From Callorhinus ursinus (taxonomy: Eukaryota > Chordata > Mammalia > Carnivora > Otariidae): a DNA stretch of 64,000 nt. The notes beneath the pieces were generated by a model, which saw only the letters and a program-made list of their open reading frames with translations, made no database searches and had not been told where the DNA came from. The stretch spans positions 20,112,711 through 20,176,710 of the forward strand of contig NW_020313285.1 of NCBI RefSeq assembly GCF_003265705.1. The letters run 5' to 3'. Numbering within the stretch: position 1 is the stretch's first letter; every line of letters starts with the position of its first letter. Shown one piece after another: positions 49,081-60,857 of the stretch. The position numbers and the translations under genes are program-made.

Positions 49081-49344
49081 CAAAACCAAAGCAGTATGGT
49101 TCAAAACCAAACTGTTCAATGAATTAGGTGGAGGAGATACAGCTTGGGCAGATGGTGATCATTGCATGCTAGGGACAGCAGGTATCCCCAAGGAGAAGTG
49201 GACAGGCCAAGAGCTCTCCTTTGGGTACACAGGTGAGTTTTCAGGACTATGGTGCGACAGAGGAGGATGCCCCAGAGCGACTGAGATAAGATTTCCTGGC
49301 AACCTGGGTAGGAGACACTGAGCCAGATTTCACATGGCTTAGAA

Positions 49345-49565
49345 AAGTAATGTTAGGAGCCAACACTTACTGAACTTTTAAGATGCACCAGACATTCTAA
49401 GTGATTTCCCTGTATTAATTTAATTCTCACAATAATCCTATGACATAGACACAGCTATGTCTTTTCTTAAATGGATGAGGCACAGAGGGGATAAGTAACT
49501 TTTCTAAGGTCACACAACCAAGATATGAACCACCTGGATACTCTCCATATACAAGATTTCTTACC
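49345..49565 (-). mobile_element. MIR
   Basis: 'caacacttactgaactttta', 'ctcacaataatcctatgaca' and 'ggtcacacaaccaag' are in minus-MIR order. Confidence 0.85.
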
Positions 49566-49834
49566 CCAAGAGTCATGAAGCAAATTCATACTGGTTATAC
49601 CTGTTTCTCCACTAATTACATGTTCAGTATTTTATATATATTTTAATTTTAATAGTATAATAAAATGACCTTTCTTATAGAACAGATGATTAAGGTTAGA
49701 AATAGAGAATTATTTTTCTAATAATAGAGTATAATACCTTGGAGTGGGCTATGCTTTGCTTGCCACCCAGATAATATGTAGCCAGTCTCCTAACTACTAC
49801 CTGCTACGGGTCAGAATAATTCCTGAAAGGTAAC

Positions 49835-50030
49835 ATTTGTAATGTGCTAGTAGCCCACATTTATCTGGTACTTATTATGTTCCAGGACTTTATAAGGCAA
49901 GTATTATTGCTCCCACTTTAGAGATGAAGGAAAAGAAAGGTTAAGTGATTTGCCTAAAGTGACTCCAGGGTGTCTCACTCCAGAGCTCATGATTCTAACC
50001 ACTGCTCCACACAGAAAAGATTCAGCATGA
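49835..50030 (-). mobile_element. MIR
   Basis: 'ctggtacttattatgttcca', 'cactttagagatgaagg' and 'gattctaaccactgctcc' are in minus-MIR order. Confidence 0.82.
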
Positions 50031-50034
50031 TCCA

Positions 50035-50725
50035 TGTCATGTTGAAAGATCTGGTTTTCAGAAGAAACATGCATTCTTTGATTTTCTGGGAGGGAGTCAT
50101 TTAGTTCAGGAAGAAGGCTTTAACAACCATGTTATATGGTTGTGCATGTATGTGCAATGTTTATAAATACACTAACCAATTATAATTATAATAGAACATA
50201 TATATATGTGTGTGTCCCCCACCCTCATTGTACACTGTTTTCTTGGGGTAGTGGTTTATTATCAGCAAAGGATCTGTAACTGGTGCTAATAGATTAGGTT
50301 GCTGGAACTTTGTCTTTATAAATCCTCCCTAATGGACCTTAATATCACTAAATTTCAACCTGATGGTTCCTGAAAGCAGCTTCCAAATTAACGAACAGTT
50401 TAACATCTCCTTTTTGCTCATTGAATAGTCTTTATTAGAAGATCAAGTACTGTTTTGCATCCACTGAAAATAATCTGGGGAAACTAGATAAGAAGGGGTT
50501 GTTGAGGATCTGGTGAGAAGTTATGTATCTCGGAGGATCTTGGCTGCCTTAGTTTCTATAGCCAGACCCCTTCTCCTCTTCCCGGCACTGCTCTGCCTTT
50601 GTGCACAGGGCTTGTGGATTGAGCAGGAGCACTCAGCTCTGTGGGTTCACTTGCCCCCTCCACCTCTTCCCTTGGAATTCTGGCAACCTGCTAGGCAGGG
50701 GAAGCTGGTCTTAACCCCCCTGGTG
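50035..50725. other. Intronic stretch without recognised element
   Basis: Nothing recognised beyond a short TA/TG tract near 50198-50213. Confidence 0.45.
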
Positions 50726-50729
50726 CCAG

Positions 50730-50925
50730 CACAGAGTGGTAGCTAAGAACAGAGGCTTTGAGACCAGGGAGATAAGTTGGAGTTCCTCTTCTACTTCTTA
50801 CCAGTTGCATAACTTTTGGAGAGTTGCTCCCTGTCTCTGGGCCTCGGTTCCTTCATCAGTAATATGGGGACACAGGGCTGAGGCTATGAGGTGTGGCACG
50901 CACATGAAGAATGGGGACAGGGCTG
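50730..50925 (+). mobile_element. MIR, nearly complete
   Basis: 'gagtggtagctaagaacag', 'gaggctttgagaccag' and 'tcggttccttcatcagtaat' are in plus-MIR order. Confidence 0.82.
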
Positions 50926-50929
50926 GCAC

Positions 50930-51555
50930 TCTGAGAGAGAATTACTCTCTGTGTGTTCTTTCTGAGCATCTCCCTTGAGTCCTGATTCTTTCTCTCCATG
51001 TCCTCTGCCCAGTCCTTCCCCAATCTATGTGCGCCCAGGGCTCTACACTGCCCCATCCTGCCACAAAGTCCCCCAGGCTCCGAAATGGCCTCCTGTACCC
51101 TCTGTCCCCTAAATGAAGTCTCTGTTAGGGCAATTTAGGGATCCCAGTAATACAGTTTGTCCTGTGGTTCGTAGGCCAGACTCCCACAGAATCTTCTAGG
51201 TTGAATTTGTGCCCTGGACTGCAAAGTCGTATTTTCTACATGCAGAACAACCAGTTCTGCAGATTTCTACCTACTTTTCATGAACACAACTACCACCTTA
51301 CTTTAGGCTCTCATCACCTCCCACTGGACTCCTTCAGTAGCGTCTTAGCTAGTTCCCATTCTCACATACAGTATGAAACCCTGCTACTAGAAGCAAGCCT
51401 ACCTACAGTCTTGACATAACACTGACTTGGCCCCAAATATGTAAAAAGTTCTGTATTGCACAAGAGCCATTCATATCAACATGGATAAGGTCAGGCTCCA
51501 ATATGCACATGCTGAAGGATATTGGTGGTGGTGTGTAGTGAGTGGCCATGGGTGG
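50930..51555. other. Intronic stretch without secure element
   Basis: 51050-51400 is pyrimidine-rich and might be L2; not secure. Confidence 0.4.
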
Positions 51556-51559
51556 GGGG

Positions 51560-52180
51560 GATTTCACATAGAAAATTCTCATCTGCCTAATGACCAGAGG
51601 AATGCATTTTAAAATATGCATAAGACAATATTTTACATCTACTAAATCAGAGGAAAAAATCCTAATAATATCTGATGCTTGCAGAGTACTGATAAACCAG
51701 TTCAGTTGTATAAAACTGTTGATACTAAAAAAATAGTGTAGCCCTTTGGAAAAATAATTTTGCAATGTGTTTCATAAATATTTGTCCTTTGATCCAGAAG
51801 CCTCACTCTCAGAAACTCAATTTTAGGAAATAACAAAAAGAAGGAAAGAAAGCGATATGTATGGAGATAATAGTAAAATACCAATCTACGAGAAAAGCTA
51901 ATGTTCATCAGTAGACAAGATATAAACAATGATACATGAGTCTTATCCTGGCATAAAAATAATATAGACAAAAATGGAAAAATGTTTATCTTCTAATGCT
52001 AGGTGAATCACATCACAGAATTATTTATCACATAGCTGTAAGTATATAAATACATGTCTCCATATGGGAAATAATTGGAGGAATGTAAACAAATGGAAAC
52101 AGTTGACATATGGACATTTGATTGTAGATTATTCTTTTCCTTTAAAAAATTTTTCCATTTGTTATGCTGTTTGTATAATA
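51560..52180 (+). mobile_element. Old L1 (L1M-type) 3' region
   Basis: 'gccctttggaaaaataattt', 'cctttgatccagaagcctc', 'gttcatcagtagacaagata' and 'atggaaaaatgtttatctt' occur in the order of the old L1M ORF2 end and 3' UTR. Confidence 0.8.
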
Positions 52181-52239
52181 AGTAAATAAGATTATAGAGG
52201 CAAACTGTAAAGACAACATCATGGATTTCATTTCCATTA

Positions 52240-52710
52240 TGGAATGAAGGCCATACATTTCAGCACATCTCCACAACCCAGCAGATCTGACCCCACATCC
52301 CCAGCAGGTCACATTTCCTACGACCCCAGGCTCTTGGTCCCCAGTCCCCACCCCCACTTTGTCCCTTCCTCCCCAGCCTCCTCTCTTCCCAGATGCCCTC
52401 ACCCTGACCATCTATGTGTTCTCCAAACATTATCATACCATTGTGCTTTCCCCCCATTTCCTTGTCTGGGAGATCTTCATTCCCCTTTTATTTTGAGCTC
52501 TGACCCATCTTTTACAGTCTGACGCAGAAACTACCTCCTCTTCTTCCTTAAAGGCTTCCCACATCATTTTTGCCTGAGCTAAATCTTCCCTCTCTTTGTT
52601 GGTTAAAAGTCTGGATTCAGGTCTCTGTAGCCCTTTACGATGTAAGCTCCTGATGGCAGGGATTGGGTCTTACTTTCTAATGTGCACAAATTTAGCTGAT
52701 AATAGGTGTC
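52240..52710 (+). mobile_element. L2 3' region
   Basis: 'ttaaaggcttcccacatcat', 'gatgtaagctcctgatggca' and 'gggattgggtcttactttct' match plus L2. Confidence 0.72.
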
Positions 52711-52829
52711 ACATGATTATCTCCTCCTTCTTCAGTTTGTAAATCTGCCTGTTCAGAAAGAACTAATACCTATTAGAAGGGGAGCAAGCAAACAGTCAAA
52801 TGATGATACATCAGATTTTTTTTTTTTTT

Positions 52830-53180
52830 AATACTAAGTGCAAAAATTGATAATTTCTTCAGGATTCAGTTTTGGAGACCAAAATGTTACTCACTTTGTT
52901 AATCAAACAGTGGTATTTTATATGTAAGTGATCTTTCTTTTCTTTTTTTTATTAAAATAAGGCTTTCAGTAATGATCTGAGTTTCTCCACGGACTCAGTG
53001 CTAATAGTTATAAGAGTTCAAGAATGAGACAAATAATAACTGATATCCAGGAGCACATTATGGGCTACTTTTCTCTTTATATCATTTTGATCCCCAAGAG
53101 AACCCTTAGTTTTTAGGAACACATCTCATCTACAACATGAGATTTTATTGTATTTCAGAAAAATAAAAGCTGGAAAAAAA
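52830..53180. other. AT-rich intronic stretch
   Basis: T runs near 52815-52828 and 52943-52950; otherwise unrecognised. Confidence 0.45.
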
Positions 53181-53189
53181 CTGAGGCAT

Positions 53190-53705
53190 GTTGTATTCAT
53201 TTATTCAGTCACTTTATCAGTAAATAATTTTGAGAATCTATTGTTTGCTTAGGTCTGCTGTAGGCTAGGGATACAGTGGTGAGCTGCTTCCACAGAGTCT
53301 AGTGTGTTGGGGGAACTAGACAGTAAACAAGTAAACAGATATTAACTATAAAAGAGAGTACTAGGATGAACAGTAGCCAGTGAGGGATGGAGCAACATGG
53401 TGACCACATTCAGATAGGATGATCAGAAGGGTCTCCCTGAGAAAGAGATAATTGTTATAATTATATCTGAGTTTTGAACAATGAGGAAGATATAGCCAGC
53501 AGAGATTTTAGGGAAAGGGATCGATAAATTCTCTGGGTTGGGCACTAGTGTGGAGTGTTGAAGGAACAGAGAGCCAGGCAGTGTAGTTGGAGATCAGTGA
53601 GCAGGAGTGAGTTTGGTGCAAGGCGAATTTGGAGCAGAAGGCCAGACCATGCAGCACCTTGTAGGCCATGGTTAGTAGTTTGGATTTTAAGTACTTTAAG
53701 GGCAA
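53190..53705 (-). mobile_element. L2, long copy
   Basis: 'tattcatttattcagtcact', 'gctagggatacagtggtgag', 'gacagtaaacaagtaaacag', 'gcaccttgtaggccatgg' and 'gatcagaagggtctccctga' match reverse-complement L2 over about 500 bases. Confidence 0.93.
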
Positions 53706-54080
53706 GAAGATGTTGTTGGTGGCCTGCCTAGATCCCTTTACCAGTTAGGCAGTTGACATCCTCATCTTCTGGGGGTGTTGGTTGCTGAGGGCTCACTGAT
53801 AATCCTTTTCCAGAAATTTGCCTCTACCAGTGGGAGCTGCTTTGCCCAGAAACGCCTGGGAGGTTATGCCTCCCCCTTGGGGGCAGCCTGCAAGTAATGA
53901 CTGACTGAGACAGATGCCCCTTGCTTCAGTATGGGGCATGCATGTAGTGCTACTCATACTCCACAGCTCCCCCAAGAGATCAAGCTGAAGTTAGGCTTCA
54001 CTGAAACCACTTCTTAGCGTCTTCTCCAGCTTCTGCCCCTCATGGCAGGATTCTCCTGAGATCACTCACTTGCACAAGGA
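53706..54080. other. Intronic stretch without recognised element
   Basis: Nothing recognised. Confidence 0.45.
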
Positions 54081-54084
54081 CCCT

Positions 54085-54185
54085 TGTCTCAGGCTCTGCT
54101 TCTCGCAGTGCTAATTATTAGACTGTGAGTTCCCTGAGGGCAGGGACTGCACCTGTCTTGTTCACTTTTATATGGAAAATATGAG
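54085..54185 (+). mobile_element. L2 3' fragment
   Basis: 'gactgtgagttccctgaggg' and 'cagggactgcacctgtcttg' are a clear L2 block. Confidence 0.8.
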
Positions 54186-54235
54186 TGGGGCATAACACAA
54201 TCTGATTACTTTAAAAAATTCTGTAACTTTAAATT

Positions 54236-54258
54236 TGTGTGTGTGTGTGTGTGTGTGT
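54236..54258 (+). repeat. (TG)n microsatellite
   Basis: About eleven perfect tg units followed by an interrupted ttgtgtgtag. Confidence 0.97.
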
Positions 54259-54264
54259 TTGTGT

Positions 54265-55695
54265 GTAGGAGCAGAGGGAGAGGGCAGAGGTAGGAAGACC
54301 AGTTGGAGGCTATTCCAATCTTTTAGGTACAACATGACTATGGCTTGGATTATTTAAGTGAAAGGATCTCTATTTGGCAAAGATTTTCATCCACAATTAT
54401 ACCTACAAAACTCTGCTTCCATCAAGGAATTTGCAAGTGACCTTAGGCAGATGAATGTTAATAAAAGAATAATGCATTATGGTACATAATGGGAGGAGTA
54501 TATAAAAGATCAAATGCTTATTAAGACTCTGAATCCATATATGAGCATTTAGTACAGAAATAATTAGAGTTGGTCTTTAGCTTAATTACTGGAGTTAGTC
54601 ACAGGTCCTTGGGGGAACTATAATTTCTAAGATCTGTTTGACTCTGGGATAAAAGTGACAATTTGAAAATGGCTCTTGCTGTTCTTTCCACTTTGGGCTT
54701 ATCTGATTTGCATCTATTTCTTGGAGGCATTGGGGATTTATGTTTCTCTCTTGAATGCTCCTCAAATTCCTCTCTTCTTGTTAACAACCAAATCAGGATG
54801 TAATAATAATCAGACTCTGACTATTTTAACAAATGCAGCACGTGATGAATATCAGGATAGTTAGAAAAGCTAAGGCCAGGTAGCCTAGGAAACATGATAA
54901 CCAGGAAGAAGAAAATGCTTTAAAGGATTATCCTTTCATGCAAATATTTATATAGTGAAAGAGCTGAACAAAGGCAGCAAAATAACCAAAAGGTACTAGT
55001 TTTCTATCCTGTTGTGATAGCCATGCTTTGAGGATCTGAAATCTCTTTTGCAAAAGCATAGTGGTATCTGCTCTTTAGAGGAAGTTGTGTCAGACGATTC
55101 ACAGCAGACCTGAGGAAGGGCAAAGAGGAGGCTTCAGGTGCTCTGCTTTTCCCTCTTAAAACTGAGCCGGTCAGGATGTGGGGGCAGGCCAGCAACCCAA
55201 GCTAGTGAGTGGAGGGAGCAATCCTGAGATCCACTGTGGAACCGTCAGTGATATGAGCTCCCCTTTGGAGGACAAAGGCCCCATGGTCTCTCCCCATCAA
55301 GGGCATCCTGGCAGCCACCCATCTCTCTGCTCCATCCCTAAGACTGCCAGGCCAGAACCAGTGTTAGGGTTTCTTTAGATTGTAAGAGTTCTCTTGCAGA
55401 GTTCCAACCCCAGAGGGACGGAGGTCATCAATAGAAAAAATGGGGGTGGTGGCCTCATACTTCGAGGCCAGCGTGAAACATCATCTGAATTCTATTATGA
55501 GGACTTTTAGTCACAAGGGGAATTACAGTTGGTTGGAAAAGGATTAAAGCCTATGACTTTGCACTTTACATCCATCTATTCATTTACTCAGCAGGAAGTA
55601 ATACTCTGTGTGTATACATAATATGCAGTGTGAGTATTGTTTTCTGTCTTCAGAGACCAACATGGATGAGGAGGGGTCCCACCTTCCAGGAGCTC
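54265..55695. other. Intronic stretch without recognised element
   Basis: Nothing recognised on either strand. Confidence 0.45.
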
Positions 55696-55699
55696 AGTT

Positions 55700-55865
55700 T
55701 TTTTGAAAGCTAGAATCATGAGAGCCTTTAAAAAACACATTTCCTGGGCTCCCACCCAGAAGAATTGGATTAGAAACTCTGTGGGTAGGGCACCGAAATT
55801 GGTGTTTTCTAATAAAGCTCTCAGATGATTTCACTGTGCAGCTAAGTTTGAGAATTTAGTTCTAG
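55700..55865 (+). mobile_element. MER5A-like hAT transposon remnant
   Basis: 'cctgggctcccacccagaag', 'ggattagaaactctgtggg' and 'ctctcagatgatttcactgt' follow the MER5A order, ending 'aagtttgagaatt'. Confidence 0.75.
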
Positions 55866-56002
55866 AGGGATATCGTGAGTTTGAGTTTGATCTAACCTCA
55901 GATTTGGTCTACAGAGATGTAATACATCCTTGGAGAACTATAATCCCTGCCCCCCAGGATTTATAGTTAAGGGGTTATGGCCTACATTCTGAAAACTATC
56001 CC

Positions 56003-56222
56003 AGAGATTCTCAACACAGGATGATTTTGTCCCCACTCTTACCCCAGAGGCATTAGAGACTATCTGGAGACATTTTTGGTTGATAAGGCATGGGAGGAGA
56101 GTGCTACTGGCATCTAGTGGGTAGAGGCCAGGGATGTGCTAACTATTCTATAAGGCACAGGATGGTGCCCCTAGCAAAAAATTGACTGAAAATGTCAATA
56201 GTACTGAGGTTGAGAAATCCTG
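56003..56222 (+). mobile_element. MER20-like hAT transposon
   Basis: It starts 'agattctcaacacaggatg'. It continues 'tctggagacatttttggttg', 'ctactggcatctagtggg', 'tagaggccagggatgtgcta' and 'aatgtcaatagtactgaggt', and ends 'tgagaaatcctgg'. Nearly complete. The L1 target-site duplication begins inside its last bases. Confidence 0.92.
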
Positions 56223-56633
56223 GTTTAGTCTTTTTGTTTTTAATTTAAATTCAAGGTAGTTAACATATAGTGTAGGATTGGGTTCAGGAATAGAATTTGA
56301 CGATTCATCACTTACATATAATTCCCAACAAGTGCCCTCCTTAATGCCCATCACCCATTTAGCCTATCCCCCCACCCACCTCCCCTACAGCAAGCTCAGT
56401 TTGTCTGCTATATTTAAGAGTCTCTAATAGTTTGCCTCCCTCTCTGTTTTTATCTTATTTTATTTTTCCTTCCCTTCCCCTATGTTCACCTGTTTTGTTT
56501 CTTAAATTCCACATGAGTGAAATCATGTATTTGTCTTTCTCTGACTGACTTATTTTGCTTAGCATAATACCCTCTAGTTCCATCCATGTCATTGCAAATG
56601 GCAAGATTTCATTCTTTTTGATCACTGTGTAAC

Positions 56634-56644
56634 ATATATATGTG

Positions 56645-56680
<36 letters not shown>

Positions 56681-56686
56681 TATATA
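56634..56686. repeat. (TA)n tract inside the L1 3' UTR
   Basis: Mostly perfect TA repeats with two TG interruptions, within the 3' part of the L1. Confidence 0.95.
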
Positions 56687-59600
56687 CCACATCTTCTTTA
56701 TCCATTCATTAGTTGATAGACATTTGGGCTCTTTCCATAATTTGGCTATTGTTGATAATGCTGCTATGAACATTGGGGTGCATGTGCCCCTTCAAATCAG
56801 CATTTTTGTATCCTTTGGATAAATACCTAGTAATGCAATTGCTGGGTCGTAGGATAGTTCTACTTTTAACTTTTTGAGGAGCCTCCATGCTGTTTTCCAG
56901 AGTAGCTGCCCCAGCTTGCATTCCCACCAGCAGAGGAAAAGGGTTCCCTTTCTCCACATCCTCATCAACCTCTGTTGTTTCCTGAGTTGTTAATTTTAGC
57001 CATTCTGACCAGTGTGAGGTGGTATCATTGTGGTTTTGATTTGTATTTCCCTGATACTGAATGATGTTGAGCATCTTCTCATGTGTCTGTTGGCCATTTG
57101 GATGTCTTCTTTGGAAAAGTGTCGATTCATGTCTTCTACCCATTTCTTAACTGGATTATTTGGTTTTTGGGTGTTGAGTTTGATAAGTTCTTTATAGATT
57201 TTGGATACTAACCCTTTATCAGATATGTCATTTGCACATACCTTTTCCCATTCTGTTGGTTGTCTTTTAGTTTTGTTGAGTATTTCCTTTGCTGTGCAGA
57301 AGCTTTATATCTTGACGAAGTCCCAATGGTTCATTTTTGCTTTTGTTTCTTCTCTTGCCTCCGGAGGTATGTCTAGTAAGACGTTGCTGCAGCCGAGGTC
57401 AAAGAGGTTGCTGCCTGTGTTCTCCTCCACGATTTTGATGGATTCCTGTCTCATATTTAGGTCTTTCATCCATTTTGAATTTATTTTTTTGTGTGGTGAA
57501 AGAAAGTGGTCCAGTTTCATTCTTGCATGTCACTGTCCAGTTTTTCCAATACCATTGGTTGAAGAACCTGTCTTTTTTCTGTTGGATCTTCTTTCCTGCT
57601 GTGTTGAAGAGTAGTTGACCATACAGTTGTGGGTACATTTCTGGGTTCTCTATTCTGTTCCATTGATCTGTGTGTCTGTTTGTGTGCCATTATCATACTG
57701 TCTTGATGATTACAGCTTTGTAATACAGCTTGAAGTCCAGGAATTGTGATGCTTCCCGCTCTGCTTTTCCTTTTCAACATTATTTTGGCTATCCAGATTT
57801 TTTCTGGTTCCATACAAATTTTAGAATTTTTTGTTCTGGTTCTGTGAAAAATGCTGGTGTTATTTTTATTGGGGTTGCATTAGATGTGTAGAGTGCTTTA
57901 GGTAGTATAGATATTTTAACAATATTTATTCTACCAATTCGTGATTATGGACTGTTTTTCCATTTGTGTCTTCTTCAATTTCTTTCATAAGTGTTCTAGA
58001 GTGTACAGTGTAGTGTTCTTCAGTATACAGATCTTTTACCTCTGGTTAGGTTTATTCCTAGGTGTCTTAGGGTTTTTGGTGCAGTTGTAAATGGGATTGA
58101 TTCTTTGATTTGTCTTTCTTCTGCTTCATTATTGGTGTATAATAGAAATGCAACAGATTTCTGTATGTTGATTTTATATCATGTGACTTTGCTGAATTCA
58201 TGTATCAGTTCTAGCAATTTTGGTGGAGTCTTTCTGATTTTCTACATAGAGTATCATGTCGCCTGCAAAGTATGAAAGTTTGATTTCTTCCTTTCCTTTT
58301 TGGATGCCTTTTATTTCTTTTTGTTGTCTGATTGCTAGTCTAGGACTTCCAGTACTATGTTGAACAACAGTGGTGAGAGTGGACATCCCTGTCATGCTCC
58401 TGACCTTAGGGGAAAAGCTCTCGGTTTTTCCCCATTGAGAATATTAGCTGTAGGTCCTTCATTTATGGCCTTTATGATCTTGAGGTATGTTCCTTCTATC
58501 CCTACTTTTGGATTTTTGAGGATTTTTATCAGCAAAGGATGCTGTATTTTGTCAGATGCTTTTCTGCATCTATTGAGCGTTTCATATGGTTCTTATCCTT
58601 TCTTTTAGTAATGTGGTGTGTCATGTTGATTGATTTGCAGATCTTGAACAACCCTGGCAGCCCAGGAATAAATTCCACTTGATTGTGGTAAATAATCCTT
58701 TTAATGTACTGTTGGATTCCATTAGCTAGTATCTTGTTGAGGATTTTTGTATCCATGTTCATCAGGGATATTGGTCTGTAATTCTCCATTTTAGTGGAGT
58801 CTTTGGTTTTGGAATCAAGGTAATGCTGGCCTCATAGAATGAGTTTGGAAGTTTTCTTCCATTTTTATTTTTTGAAAGAGCTTCAGAAGAATAGGTATTA
58901 ATTCTTCTTTAAATGTTTGGTAGAATTCCACTGGGAAGCCATGTGGCCCTGGGAGACTTTTGATTACTGATTCAGTTTCTTTGCTATTTGTAGGTCTGTT
59001 CAAATTTTATATTTCTTCCTGTTTCAGTTTCCAATTTATATGTTTCTAGGAATTTATCCATTTCTTCCAGATTGCCCAATTTAGTGGCATATAATTGCTC
59101 ATAATATTCTCTTATAATTGTATTTCTATGGTATTGATGATCTCTCCTCTTCCATTTGTGATTTTATTTGGCTCATTTCTCTTTTCTTTTTGATAAGTCT
59201 GGCTAGGGGTTTATCAATTTTGTTACTTCTTTCAAAGAACCAGCTCCTAGTTTTGTTGATCTGTGCTATAGTTTTTTGATTTCTATGTCATTTATTTCTG
59301 CTCCAATCTTAATTATTTCCCTTCTTCTGCTGGTTTTAGGCTTTATTTGCTGTTCTTTTACCAGCTCCTTCAGATGTAAGGTTAGGTTGTGTATTTAAGA
59401 CTTTTCTTGCTTCTTGAGGGAGACTTGTATTGCTCTATACTTCCCTCTTATGACTACCTTTCCTGCATCCCAAAGGTTTTGGACTGGACTCGTGTTTTCA
59501 TTCTCATTTGCTTCCATGTATTTTTTAATTTCTTCTTTAGTTTCCTGGTTATCCCATTCATTCTTTAGTAGGATGTTCTGTAACCTCCATGTATTTGTGG

Positions 59601-60100
59601 TTTTTCCAAATTTTTTCTTGTGATTGACTTCAAGTTTCATAGTGTGGTGGTCTGAAAATATGCATGGTTATGATCTCATTCTTTTTGTATTGGTTGAGAC
59701 CTGACTTTTGACCCAGTATTTGATCTTTTTTGGAGAATGTTCCATGTGCACTCAAAAAGAATGTGTATTTTGCTGCTTTAGGATGAAGTGCTCTGAATAT
59801 ATCTGTTAAGTCCATCTGATCCAGTGTGTCATTCAAAGCCATTGTTTCCTTGTTGGTCTTCTGGTTAGATGATCTGTTCATTGCTATGATTGGGGTGTTA
59901 AATCCCCTACTATTATTGTATTATTATCAATGAGTTTCTTTAAGTTTGTTATTAATTGATTTATATATTTGGTTGCTCCCATATTGGGGGCATAAATATT
60001 TAAAATTGTTAGATCTTCTTGTTGGATAGAGCCCCCTTCATTATGATTTAGTGCCTTTCTTCATCTCTTATTAGTCTTTGGTTTAAAATATAGTTTGTTT

Positions 60101-60537
60101 CTGAGTGTTACTGGAGTGGTTGGGGGTGGGAGGGATGGGGTGGCTGGGTGATAGACATTGGGGAGGGTATGTGCTACGGTGAGCACTGTGAATTGTGCAA
60201 GACTGTTGAATCACAGATCTGTACCTCTGAAACAAATAACGCAACATATTTTAAGAAAAAAGAAAAAGAAGAAGATAACAGGAGAGGAAGAAAAGGGGAG
60301 TATGTCAGAGGGGGAGACGAACCATGAGAGATGATGGACTCTGAAAAACAAACTGAGGGTTCTAGAGGGGAGGGGGTGGGGGGATGGGTTAGCCTGGTGA
60401 TGGGTATTGAGGAGGGCATGTTCTGCATGGAGCACTGGGTGTTATGAACAAACAATGAATCATGGAACACTGCACCAAAAACTAATGATGTAATATATGG
60501 TGATTAACATAACAATAAAAAATTTAAAAAAATAAAT
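60101..60537 (+). mobile_element. 5'-truncated L1 3' UTR nested in the older L1
   Basis: Plus-strand sequence 'gatggggtggctgggtgata', 'gagggggagacgaaccatga', 'ctctgaaaaacaaactgagg', 'gtaatatatggtgattaaca' and an A-rich tail is the 3' UTR of a carnivore L1. It is opposite in orientation to the host L1. The 16-bp target-site duplication aaaatatagtttgttt (60085-60100 and 60538-60553) is perfect. The insertion split the endonuclease coding part of the host element. Confidence 0.95.
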
Positions 60538-60857
60538 AAAATATAGTTTGTTTGATATAAGTATAGCTACTCCAACTTTCTTTTGAGGTCCATTAGCATG
60601 ATAGATGGTTCTCCACCCCTTCACTTTCAATCTGGTGGTGTCTTTGGCTCTAAAATGGGTCTCTGGTAAGCAGAATATTGATGGGTCTTGGTTTTTTATC
60701 TGTTCTGATACCCTGATTTGATTGGAGCATTAAGTCCATTTATATTCAGGTAATTAGTGATAGCTATGAATTTAGTGCCATTGTATTACCTGCAAAGTTA
60801 CTGTTCTTGTAGATTGTCTCTATTGCTTTCTAGTCTTTGTTGCAAAATCTTTCCTGC

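Larger units (their letters stand above)
56510..60781 (-). pseudogene. L1 ORF2 remnant (endonuclease-reverse transcriptase)
   Basis: ORF2 of an intact L1 is an endonuclease plus reverse transcriptase. The likely start ATG is at 60781-60779 and is followed by an in-frame TAG at 60766-60764, six codons in. Recognisable pieces in shifting frames are endonuclease (HPKAAKYTFFLSAHGTFSKK near 59780), the RT thumb/finger region ([20 protein letters not shown] near 58750), the RT catalytic motif and the C-terminal part (near 57100-56710). The catalytic FADD box reads FAGD at 58269-58258, losing an essential Asp. The endonuclease part is split by the nested L1. Less than 20 per cent of the length is open in any one frame. 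Confidence 0.88.

Noticed and set aside
48803..49321. The longest non-TRPC7, non-L1 open frame (172 codons)
   Set aside because: It crosses an L2 3' end, has no recognisable domain, no splice signals and no start context of note.
56709..57143. A 144-codon minus-strand frame as a host gene
   Set aside because: It is the C-terminal part of the dead L1 ORF2.
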